64,000 bases of DNA from contig WIXG01000195.1 of assembly GCA_009869945.1 (NCBI GenBank), positions 62,001-126,000 of the forward strand. Reading direction: 5' to 3'. The translations under genes were made by a program, and so were the position numbers. The stretch is from Mesaphorura yosii. Its lineage: Eukaryota; Arthropoda; Collembola; Poduromorpha; Tullbergiidae. The notes under the pieces are model-generated. The model saw only the letters and a list, made by a program, of their open reading frames with translations. It searched no databases and had not been told where the DNA came from. Shown here in pieces: positions 38,574 through 61,100 of this stretch. Position 1 is the stretch's first letter; every line of letters begins with the position of its first letter.

Positions 38574-41500
38574 TTTGTTGATTCAAATTCAGGACCTTCA
38601 GGATGGTTTCTGAAATAAAAAGGCAGTCGCAAAAATTGAATTCTCTGCCAAAATTGCATTGAAATTGAATTGCGTTCCTTTGCTTTTACTTTCATCGCTA
38701 TAACTCGATAATGATAACATGATAACAATGATGAGAAAAGTTACTTAGCATTTGGCTTAATATTTAATATCGCTTTTGGCTTGCAATTCTCAGAGGAGTG
38801 TTAACTCGCCGTCGCTGCTTAATAATATCGCGTATCGTGTCTCATTTAAGCTGTGTCTTGGTTTTGCCTTTTGCGTGAAGTCGTGTGCGTTTGAGGTTTG
38901 ATAAAAGTCTCTCATAAATCAAAACGCGACTCGACTCAGACTTTCATAACTGCCGGCCATGCTCGTGCATTTTTGCATTTCGCATTGCATAAATGCAAAC
39001 ACTGTTAATTTTCTCACTAACTGCAGTGGCTTGGCTACAGCACGACGCGTTACGTTACTTTATAAATTTCACTTCATTTCTAAAAATAGAGCACAAAGGA
39101 ATACGATCTTGTGCAATGTGCAATGTGCAGTGACAATAGAAAGTGGTCAGCATGCATGAATTTGAATCCACGCGGACCAACACTTAAATGCCTTTTGCCT
39201 TTGCCTTTACTGGGCCCTATTGTTGTAGATTCAATGTAAAAGCTCGCTGAACTCAACCCCGATTCCAGTTCCAGTTTCAGCTCCCAGTGCTCCCAAACGA
39301 CACTAACTTTGATTGTTATCTTGTCGTGAAAATGACCTTCACCTTCTTTAAGGCTCGGCTACCGTTACTTTTACCTTCTATTATTACCTTTGACTCAAAA
39401 GTTTGAGGAAAATTTCTCAATGCCATGCGCAATACGAAATGTATTTGAATTTGAGAATCACACAAGTTGCACGCACTTCGGACGTGGAAGGCGAAGGGAT
39501 TAATATTCTTCATTTCTTAAGGTCTTAATACACAATTTACAGATTTTACATCCTAAATCCGCAAAGCTCAAATTCAAATTCTCAAATGCAAAAATACAAT
39601 TCAAGGCGCACGCATGCAAAATGTTGGCATTTTGTCGCCCTTGGCCCCTTTGGGCCGGCCCACACGCATGCAGTATTTCGCGTTTCGTGCCGTTTTCGTG
39701 CACTGCTGGGAAATTTAACTGTGTTCTCCGGTGTCACTTTGATTTGTAGCGTTTGACAATACCTGGTAGTGATAAATCTCAAATGGGTTAGAACATCCGA
39801 TTCCAAGCCGATAATTTATTTCGTCTGTCGCACATTTCTTGATACACAGTACTAAAAGCTCATTTTAATGTTCCTAGTGGTTGCTGCTGCACGCGAACTG
39901 ATTTTGAGATTAAATTGGTTCCAACTGCACTAAAAGTCAAATTTCAATTTGGAATTTCAAACTCCACTGATAAATCGATCGAGAAACCCAAAAATTTGTG
40001 AATGCGAACTGAACGTGGCGTTATTCGACCACGATCACGTTTAAGACTTTTAACGTTTACTTTCTGCCAGTCACAGCGGCAGTCGCAGTCCTCCAAATGC
40101 CAAGCCACGACAAGAGCATTGTTGAAATGCGACTAAATGAGTCACAGCCACAATAAAATGCAAACTAACACAAGGTAGACCGAACGCGAACCAAGCAGCA
40201 GTTTTTCAACCCAACCAGTAACCAGTGCAGTGATCAACTCAACTGGTTCACCTTGTGAATGTTACTTAATAATAATAATAATTCACTTTGCTTTGCCTTG
40301 TCTTCGTTTTCTGCTGCTTCTACGTCTGTTGTACTGAATTCTAGCTTGGTGCACCTCAACAGTGCATCTCTAAGTTTACAATTTACTTTAGCACGTGGGA
40401 CCGTGGGACAAGAAAACTAGTATGCTTATGCTTCATTGTTGTCGGTGTCGTTAGTCGTGGCCTTCCATTTCCATTTGCCATTACGATTCGTTCGCTAAGT
40501 GCTAATTTGGTTTATGCACAAACACAACTGTAACCCAATCCGTGCGTGCATGTTAAGTTAAAACTCGACTGATCTCATCCCAGCACCAGCAGCACAATGT
40601 TTACATGCTGGCTTTGCTAACAGCGTAGCGTAACTGATCGCACTTCGTGACAAATAATGCAAATAGTCTCTGCGTTGCAATTACGTAATGAGTAATTGGC
40701 TGGTAAGCCAAGCCAAGCCAGGCCAAGCTGAGTTAGCTGAGCTGTATCAATTTCTGTAAATGGTAACGCTAAAGGTAATTAGGCTCACAAGCAGTCATAC
40801 CAAGTCGAAGTCGAAAATTTCTTAGGCCAACTTTGCCTTGCCTGGTTTAATAAACACGAACGGACAAGAAAAAGCACGCATCATTAAAATTAAATTCTTA
40901 ATGCATAAATGCGTTAACTTTCCGTGTTTAAGCTTTCTATGTTAATGCGAATATTTTCGCCATTTGGAATATCACAAAAGAGGAAACCTGAGATGAGCCT
41001 ATGTTGGAGATGAAGTAACGTGCATGTGCAAATAGGATCAAAACGTGCGCACCTTAGAAGCGATGTTTGGGTTCTGATTTGGCTCGAGCTGGCTCAGTCT
41101 CCTTCGACGTGGACATGCACTCTTGCGCTAAGACGTAAATCAGCTAAATCACAGCACTGCCTCACGCTAAGGCAAGAATTAGTGGAATTTCTAATTGTTA
41201 TTGCTAAGCGGTTCATGCGGTTTCAACAATTTACCGTTAGCGGCTCCGTCATCCGTCATGAATCGTCACACTTCACTGTATGAGCAATTAGCGAGGAAGC
41301 ACAGAAACTGATGAGTTGTCTGCACATTCATTTCGGAAGTCGCACGCAAGCTCGAGTTGTCTATTTAATTCTAAGCTATCAACTCGACCTAACAAACATC
41401 AATCTTATCTAATATTTGTGGAGTCACTTTTGACAAAAATTCCGTTTTTGTCAGCGGATGAGAAATCTGTGAAGGTCGCAAGTCGCAATCCAAACAAGAG

Positions 41501-42374
41501 CGCACAACACAGCAGTGAAAGTGATCTTTCAATTCCAAAACTATCCAGCACTCGTACTCGCACGGCGACTGTTGTTCAGCGACTAAGCAAGGCAAGGTTA
41601 GCATTCCACGTAAAAAGTGCAAGTGTTTTTGTCACGCCGTAAACACGAGATCACTTTCGTAAAAGTGGAGGGATTCACTTTGAAACTGAACTGAGCCTCA
41701 GCACTGGTCAACTGAGCTCTGGATCACTTTCGCTTTCGCGCTGTACACGTTCTGAATCTGTTCAATTTAAGTTTAATTCACTTTCTGCTTAGTTAGTTGG
41801 CTAAATAGCTTAATTCGTGTATTTTTCAGTGACGCGTGCGAATTGCATTCGAATTCAGCATCACGCGTTGTGGTTTGGTTCTCACTTGAATTGGAGCTCT
41901 CTTCACGTCTGGCGGCACTCACAACTGACTTACTTTTGTTACATCGCTCGTCAGATTCGTCTCGTCGTTGGTGCAATTAAATTGCAATTACTGTGCGTGA
42001 GTAAATGTAAGTGTACTGCTTTCGTTAGTCATTACTCGTTATGCTTCCCACAAAAGGAATACATGCTTAATGTATCTATTTGCCAATATTATTATTAAAT
42101 TGCAGATTGCACCTGTATCTGCGTCTGCGACCTGCGTTGAACGACCTTGATCCATTTGGATCAGCCACGTCAGACTGCCTATAGCAGACGTCAAAAGCGT
42201 TATTAGAATTGGAATTTGAGAGGCTGGCTGCCGAAGACGAAGAAGGTATGATTCCATGTTACCCAAACCTCAGCAGTTACTCAGTTCAATTTAAATTAAT
42301 GCAGTTGGCTTATGGAGTTTATGAAGAATGTGTACGTAATTTAATTAGACTAACGTTTAATTGAAATTCACAAG
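38574..42374. promoter_or_regulatory. Long divergent region between AMFR and GINS3
   Basis: About 3.8 kb without a recognisable gene. Contents are short simple repeats, for example an AAT run near 40268 and GCCAAGCCAGGCC-type words near 40710. Open frames here are short and lack family resemblance. Non-coding leader exons of either gene cannot be excluded. Confidence 0.45.
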
Positions 42375-43219
42375 ATGGCCGATCGTGGAATGGAAATGGG
42401 AGCAGGATCCTCGCACGACTACTTCTCAATCGATGATATTTTAGCATCGTCAATCATGGTGCCATGCAAAGCTGAGATGGATCTACCCGAGTTGGGTGAG
42501 TTCATCCGAAACATAGCCAGAAAGCATAATGTTTCATGGTGTTTAATGTTAAATTATTTAAAGGTTTCTTGAACCCGGCCCAAAATCCGGAAGTTCGAGC
42601 CCTTAAAGCGGGCTCTGTGGTGGAATTACCAGCATGGATGGCAAAAGCGCTGGGAACGGGTGGACGCCGTTATTTTTCTCCAAATTTTCCGGTAGGATAC
42701 CAGGACATTTATAGGTGGGTCTTTGTTCTGGGTTGCTCAAAACTCAGGCTGAACTTAACGAATGAACAATTAACGGTTTTTCAGAGAGGTGCTCAAAGCT
42801 GACCCAACAGTTGTCGACTTGAATAAAGTCGGTCCATACTTTTACGAGTCTGGTGCTCATTTGGCAGCGCTCCAGCATCCAGAAAGCGAGCAGTTGTCTG
42901 AAATCTTGCCGAACGTAAGTTGGTAGCGATAATGATAATTTACAAGGAATCACTGCGCTAGAGGCTGTATGTGGAAATTTCCTATCTCATGACTGCTGTA
43001 TTGCAGACGCTGAAGCTCCGCATGCAAAAGATTGCCAATTCATACACGTACTCCCAACCGTTTTTCATGGCGGACGAAGCACCACAGCAAAAGGCAAAGG
43101 ACAACGTCATCAACGAAGCCACGTTGGATGAGCTGGAGGCAAGACTTTATGCCGACTCAAAGCGAGCGTTTGCACAAGTTCGGGAGTGGATGGAGACTGA
43201 AGGCAGAGAAGAAATCTAA
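42375..43219 (+). CDS. GINS3: GINS complex subunit 3 (PSF3)
   Basis: Part of the CMG replicative helicase (CDC45-MCM-GINS). The protein starts MADRGMEMGAGSSHDYFSID, then DDILASSIMVPCKAEMDLPELG, matching the B-domain of PSF3. GSVVELPAWMAKAL, RRYFSPNFPVGYQDIYR, LKADPTVVDLNKVGPYFYE and GAHLAALQHPES are conserved alpha-domain blocks. Four exons: the first ends at ~42499 within Gly (GAGTTGG|GTGAGT) and the next begins after TTTAAAG (~42565), with small introns at ~42715-42784 and ~42914-43006. The tail is Lys/Glu-rich, and the stop is TAA 43217-43219. At about 200 residues it is near the usual 216. ATG 42375 is the first in frame. Confidence 0.93.
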
Positions 43220-44834
43220 ACTTGTAATTGGCAATTCAACATCGGCGAAAGAACGAGTACTTTGTGAAATTGTGATTTAATTAAATGCAACATTTGGACT
43301 TGAACTCAGACTTTCTAAACCAACTTTAATATGATCACTCAAGTCAATTATCTCCAACCCACTGGCGTGGCGTACGTACGCTTCTAGTTACAAATATACT
43401 ACGGCTATTTGTAATTTGTAAATATTCTTTCGCAAAAAATGGTTAACATTTAAAATATAGATTTTATGTTAGGCTATGCTTAACAATAATTAATTAATTG
43501 TCTCCAAACATTCCAGGGATTGAAGGAGACGTGTATCATACAAATATAGATATCAAATTCCGTATCCCGAATTTTATATTAAATAGCAGTTCGCTTAATT
43601 AATCAAGGTCGTTCTTTTCTTTTCTCGTAATTTTAGTTGGCTCAGGTAGTTGAAGTAATTTTGGCTTTCACAGAGTTAACGCGACACATTGAGACTTCAC
43701 GAACATCGTAAATTAATTATCAATGCCCAATAGCCAGACAAAAATAAGATAACAATAACTCTACACATTTGCTGAAAGATATCTGAAGGTCAGGAAATGT
43801 TGCGTACTCGCCATATTTGTACTAAATTAATTCAACAATAAATTGTCACAAGATATCTGTCGGAGCAGAAAAATTATCAATCCGAGTTCCAAGAGCACAG
43901 CGTACCCCACATGAAAATAATACATTTACAACTAATTAATTAAATTCCATTCTCATGCACGCAATTCATTGACTATTCAATGATAAGAAACAGAAGGGCA
44001 AACGGCAATGGACAGAACAAAAGTGAAAGATTTGCGATGGCCGAAGGCACAAATTGAAATTGTTATCACAGAAAACAGCACTAAAATTGTTACCAACTAA
44101 AGAAATTTTGTACAAGGGCATAAAAAGCGTTCTGTTGAAATAAGTTTGGGCCCGAAATAGTTTCTGATCCCTCAGAATGAAGATTTTCAGGCATTCCACT
44201 GATTTGTTTCAATGAATTGGCTTTAATTTAATTAGAAATCTAAATAATATTCTTTTTGGTACATTTTAGTCTTCTCATTCAGTGACCGTGACCATTCCGG
44301 TTCAAGTGTTCAAAAAATAGATTAGTTTTAAAAGATTATATTCTTCTTTCTCCTAGCCTTGGCCTTATCTAAACTCGTTCTTGCAAGGAACTACCGACCA
44401 GGTGATCAGTGATGCTAGCGACTGGCGACTACCAATTTGGCTAACGTATTTACAAGCACTCAGAGTTGGGATTTCATCCAAAGCTTCACTCTCATCACAG
44501 CATTACAAGTAAATGAGCACAATTAACTTCCTAAGTCTTTTAAAATAGTTGAAACTCCACCTGCCATTTAGTTTTAAATACCCTAAGGACTAATTTCATG
44601 GCCACACTTCCTCACGTCCTGCGTCCCACTCTTCTGGAACATGGTACCCGGATTTGCCGGACGAATTATCCTATTTTTTACTAAACCACGTAAAAAGTGT
44701 TCTCCCTCGGCTCCGAAACCAGGTTCTGATTGATTCCCGTTTGTGTTTATCATTGTCAAAGTCATACCCAAAGTCAAACTTTCACGAGTCGTGATGATTG
44801 AAGGTAAAGCTAAGCTACGTCGCCCGCTCGTCCA
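43220..44834. other. Convergent 3' region of GINS3 and HNF4
   Basis: About 1.6 kb of A+T-rich sequence with no recognisable exon. It should contain both 3' UTRs. AATAAA words occur, for example near 43839 on the + strand, but I could not assign the used sites. Confidence 0.45.
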
Positions 44835-55189
<10,355 letters not shown>

Positions 55190-58100
55190 ATTCAATTCTA
55201 AACTCGAAGCTTATGTTTGTTCATTCCAGTTAACAAATTCGAAAAATTCTACCTTCCCACGTTCATTCGAGGGCAAGTGGCAATGGGCAAGTCAATCACG
55301 AAAGTAGTCGGATAGTTCTTCGGCTTGGTACTTTATCACTGATTGTAGGTACTCGATGTCAATGTCAACAAAAAATTATCACGTACGCGCCTTAAATTGT
55401 CAAAATATGAGGTACTGGACGCACTGCACTCTTGAAATGCTTGATTTCTGCAGGCTTTCAGGTTAATTGTTCAGGTCAGCTGATTTCTGGATCCCGGATC
55501 TGTCCTTTGCTGGTTTCTCCCTACGGATGAGTGAAATGAAACTCTAACCACGTCTGCTGAGACGAATTTCAATCCAAACCCGTCGAGTTGGACACAAAAG
55601 CGAAAGACATGCACAAGTCAATTCGGATTCTGCTGCTAGGTTCTGGTCTGAGAGGATCACTGATAGCGTAGCGTAATAGCAATGCGTTGAATCAGGAGTC
55701 AGGGCCGAGGATGTACTGTCTTTGAATTAATCGTAATCGCGGCCGTGCTGTGCCGTAGTTGAAGTTTTTAACTGACGATCAACAAGAGTACGCAGTTGGA
55801 TTTTAATGGGAGTAGAAAAATAAATAGACCGCTCATCAACACATCAGTCTAAGCTTTATACACGTTCGTATTTGTAATTACGTCCTTGCTTCGTTATCAC
55901 TTGCCGTCCCACCGCAGCAGTTCACAGAAGTCACAGTCACTGCTTTGTACGTTAGTTAATATTAGTATTCCATTACTTTATAAGTAAGCCTCGTTTCTAT
56001 CTCTAAATTAAGTACCGAGACTGCAATGCCCTGGACGTGCCGCCGCAGCAGTTTCGCATTTGCAGTTTTGCCTTTGTGAATCGCGAATATGAACTAATCG
56101 GCAATTTCTGCACTTGGTACTATTCACGCCTGAGCTCAACTAAAATGTAGCAGCAGAGCCGAGTACACGAAGACGAATCGTTTGGTGAAAGAGCAGATAG
56201 CAGAAACGGGAGAAAAGACCGACCGACTGAACTGAGTCTGGACTGGACTTCTCTCGATGTGATACCAAAATTTTACTGTGCCATCACAAGCACTAAGCAC
56301 GTTGCATCCAAGAAACTGTTCACTGCTCGCCGCACATGAATCACGAATTGTGGACTGTGAGGTATCACTAAGCTGCGATCCTATTTGTATTGTACACGCA
56401 ATACAAAACACAAGAAAGGTCGTAAAGAGGTTGTGTAGTTGTGTTGTACTTAATTTGCTTCCACCAACTCCAAACTCAGAAGAGATTATTGAGATTCTTC
56501 GACGCACACGGCACACGTAAGCAACGAAGAATTCGGTCGGTCCATCTGTGTCTTTGAGGCTTGAAAACCTGGCAATCGGTGGAATCTGAATGAAATGCAC
56601 GCGTGTTAAATGAATGCCGATTGGCAGCGATGGATCTTTGCTTCTTTGCTATTTTGCAGTGCGTATGGTATCGAAAACGCAAGACGCAATAATCCGTCAT
56701 TCGCTCGACATTCGATGGCGTACCCCGCAATTAAGCCGTACAAAACGAAACTTGAATGAAAACTGTTGCATCTCGCACGTTAAATTAGTTAAATGCAGTG
56801 CAATACTGTCTTGGGTAACGTCGTAATGCAACGCGATGATTATAAAATAAGTTGGAATTCCCATTAAGTTGTAACTCACACCACACAAAAAGACAAGACA
56901 AGACAGTCAGGCCACCACCACCACGTGAAATTAAATCATAATTATAACGCGTACATCGCGTTATATGCATTAGAAAGTTTCATATTCGCCATCGTCTTTC
57001 TTGTACACTACGCATATCGCCAATGTTACTGTAATGAATGAACTGAGAAGAAATCTATGGCCACGCCAGGCTATGGCGTTGTTGGACCAACTTCCTTTAA
57101 ATCCTTTAGCAGCTCGATGTCGATGGCTTCGGCTTCGGCTCCTTCAAAATTGACAGCAAAGTGTCTTCCTGATTTATGTTTCCGCCTCGTGACTGTCGTG
57201 TCGCATTTTTTACTTGTGGACAAAAGCTCAGCGAACTCGATAATTTTTGTCGACGCACTCGCATTCTTCTGCCATTAGCATTTGAGCTACTTGGGGTTAA
57301 AATTCTTCGACTGGGATGGCTTGGCTTGAGATTTGTCACCCTGCTTGCTGCACTGCAACTGCACTAAAAGTTGATGATGATGACTCTTCCGTGTTCTTGT
57401 TTTGTCTTAATCCACGGATTACCGCACCACCGTCGCCGTATTCGTAATTCATATTCCATGTGGTTGCGGTTAAGATGTAAAAATACATCTTTATGATTCA
57501 TAACTTATTATTGAGCTGCTGAACTTGGGGCAGTGCAGTGCAGAGCTCATCATCTTAATTTCTGAAGGGTTTATGAAGTTATGATGTCATAATTTTTGTG
57601 CACCCGGAGTCAAGTCAATAATCATGAAGTGTCAGTGACATGCTGTCATACTTCAAAGATAACAGTTACTCATCGTTCATCGTCAACGTGGCTATTTTCT
57701 GGCTGTATTTATAAGTTTTTAGGGTGGAAGCCTTAAATTCTTCCAAATATGGTCATTATCCATGTCGAATTGCTAAATTGACTAAATGAGCCCAGCGACG
57801 AGCTTCTGAGCACGAATTTCGGTGGGCTGCACGCTAAATGACTGGATAAATCCGCGACGCGATTGAGAGATGTGCTGCAAAACTTATAAATCGTGCGCTG
57901 TCATGCCTTGCGTTAGAAATTAAACTATCCACATTGCACTACACTTGTAAAAAGCACACTCAATCCAACATCCAAGGTCATTGTCAAAGTCACAGTCAAA
58001 GTCGATCGTGCAATGTGCTTTTTGCTTTGCTTGGATGCGGGCAGCGTGCTATCGCAAAGTCGCAATCACTTTACGTTAAAGCAATTTGCAACTCGGAATT

Positions 58101-61100
58101 ACGATAAATCCAGCATTCAGCATGAGTCCGTAAATGGCAAACAGTTAATCAATCAGCTCAACAAGTTTATTATTGACAATGTCTGTTACATACGTACTTT
58201 CTGACTTTCGCAGCGGCTGAGTTGCACAATCGGCAATTCTGATTCAGATTACAGGTGGTCCCATTCCAAACGCCAATTATACCGTTCACACTTTACTCGA
58301 GTCAATCAAGTACAAACCACCAAATCGATTATTTCAATGGTGAAACGCTTGCTTTAGCTGCCTAGGCTGCCCACTCGCTGATTATCGTCATTGGTAAACG
58401 CTGACAGGCTTTTGGTTAACGGCTAACGTCAATTAGAGCTGGAAAAAGGCTAACACCTTGGAATTTGAACTGGAATCGGGATTCTTCAAATCAACCTTTG
58501 ATTATTTACATTTCTATCGAGCGAAAATTGTAATTTAATAGTGTAATTGGCTCAGCATTCTGCTGCAATTAGATAACTGATGCCGTGAGTGGTGAATGAA
58601 TGGAGTTGGTATAATACAATTAAATGTGAATTCCTGCAGTTCATCTTATCTCCTCCAGAAGCAGCCAGGCTGACTATTTTCTGTTTCGTCCGATTTACAA
58701 GTTTTGTGCATGACGAATTTGGAGAAAGATGAACGACGTGACGTTTTCTTTGCATTTAATCAAGCGAAGCGCCAACAAAGAATCCAACGAAGCGAAAAAT
58801 CGATTATGATGGTCAATTTGTTTGCACAGTTACATATTTACCGTATTTTTCGATTTAGAACGGCACGTCGAATTACAACGTTCTATTTTCCTTTGATCCC
58901 GTGAAAATCGGGCATTGAAACAATACGACTGCCGTTCTAAATCGAAAAATACTGTATGTCACATCTTTAGCCTTGTTTTGGTTGTGCTTGCGAGTTATTG
59001 CAAAATTCCCATGTATCTCAATTTGTAACTAACAACCATATTTAACTCGCATATTGATTCTAGTTACTGTCACTACTTGAGAGAAGAGAAAATCTCTTTC
59101 ACAATTCACCTTTGGACTCGGCCGTCAATCATTTCCAAGCCGGCATGCTAAGTGAGGGCGAAAGGGCGAAGCTGTCTGCAATTCTGAGAAATGAAGTTTC
59201 TGATCGGATTCCATCAGAGGCTTAGCGCAGTGCAGCAGAGTAATTTCACGACTCGCGAATGAGGCGAGCTGCAGGCAAGGGACAATAATTTCAAGAATTC
59301 ACACTGAACTTGACCCGCCCTCCGAGTGCTCCGAGTCAGGTGGCAAATCCATCTGTACAAAGTCTAAGCATGATAAATGGTTGATTAGCGACTGTGATTG
59401 CGATTGCACTTCGATACAGCAATCAGCACCAGCATTTAACATCTGCAGAAGCATGGCCATATTATGCAACATGGAACTTTTAAACTCTTGTACTCTGAAT
59501 CATAACATTATCGAACTGCGTCCTGTTGAAACTGGAGCTCTTGAATCCTGCAGTTTGAGTCGAGAGTCGAACTTAATGAATGGAGCACTCGTGATCTTGA
59601 TCCCGATTCTATTTTATTCCGGCCATGTCGTGTCGTGAAATATTATGATGCCGTTTCTGTTAAGATTACGATAATCGTTACGGATATGGAATATGGATGC
59701 AGGCTGGCAGGATTGGCCTTAATGGGCACTATGTCAAGTCGTGATTACTTCTCCTTGCCCGGTCTGGCCTGGCCTGGCCTGACCTGGGTTAAAGGAATTT
59801 GCTCTGCTCCCGTTGACTAAAGAAAGTCATGAGACTCAGCGCAGCATCAAAAAGTGAAAAGGGTGCATGAGTCATGAGGCTCAGAATGACTGAGTAATTG
59901 CGAACTGCTAATTTGTAGGACGCATCTGCTAAAGATGTGATGACGCGCGCGTGGAACGTAAAATAGCTGATACGCCTTTGCATTGCGCCGGGAAAGGTAA
60001 ACAAACAAATTATTGCGTGGCAAGAAGCAGCCGCTTTGTGAGGCAGACGCAAAGTCTGATGAGAACAAACAATAACAAATTACGGCCACACGTGCTAGTA
60101 TGATGATTGGGGGTGCAAATCGCCCATTATTTGTGAGGTCATTGCCAATTTACGAGTGGCAATACGTGGTTTCTGCTTTGTTGTGAGCGAAGCAAAGCCG
60201 CAAAAAGCAATTTAAGATTTGAGACTTGCACACAACTTAGTTAATTTTGACGCATCGATACATAAGCAAAATTTGCTGTTAATTGCGAGAGTAAATATGA
60301 ATTAGTGAAATGTTTGAGAGTTCCGGAGAACCCCGACGCATAATTTCGCAATTATGACCGTGGCCGGCTCCAACTCGCGAATTGCAAAGTGGGAATTGCT
60401 TTCCACTGCAACGTGTGTGCTGTTTTGATCTGTGATGCCAACAAAAGCGTAGTACCAAGAAGCACAGATTGCAAATAGCCACGCTCCACGCGCAGATTCC
60501 TGACACTGAATTGCAAAGTTTATTGAACTCAGCTCGGCTGGACAAGAGTCGAAGGAGATAAATCGCACGTGCTTAGAACTCTTCAGTTTCCGAGTATACT
60601 TTTCCATGACTGCCTGCACCTTTTCTTTGCATCTGCCAGCGTTAAATCCTCCCATTTTCAGTGCGGTAAATGAAAACGACAAAATAATTTCGAAGTTGAG
60701 AAATGGACTCAATGTTTCGTAGTCCCATTTTTGTAAATTGATCGCAAAATCTAAATTTTATTGTTTCCAATCTCGAGTGTGAATTCATTCATTTATTTCC
60801 AGTTTTTTCAGTTTTGCCTTGCCTTGCCTATCAAATGCAAAAACAGAAACTGACGAGTGTAAATAAAGAAAATATTTAAATGCCAAATGTCTTCAAATGT
60901 GAGACATCAAGTCAAGTCGTCATTCCGTCAGTCCGTCACGTATATCGCGCACTGCATTTGACATTTCCATTGCCATTATAGGTTATTATCCAACCTTAAC
61001 TAGTAGTAAGGCAGGACAAGGCAAGGCAAAGTAACTAGAAGCAAGCACCGAAGAATTATGAACCTCGCTGTAGCCTCGTTTGTATCTGGAGCTATTGCAC

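Noticed and set aside
55193-55195. HNF4 start two codons further upstream
   Set aside because: That codon is TTG; the first ATG in frame is 55187-55189.
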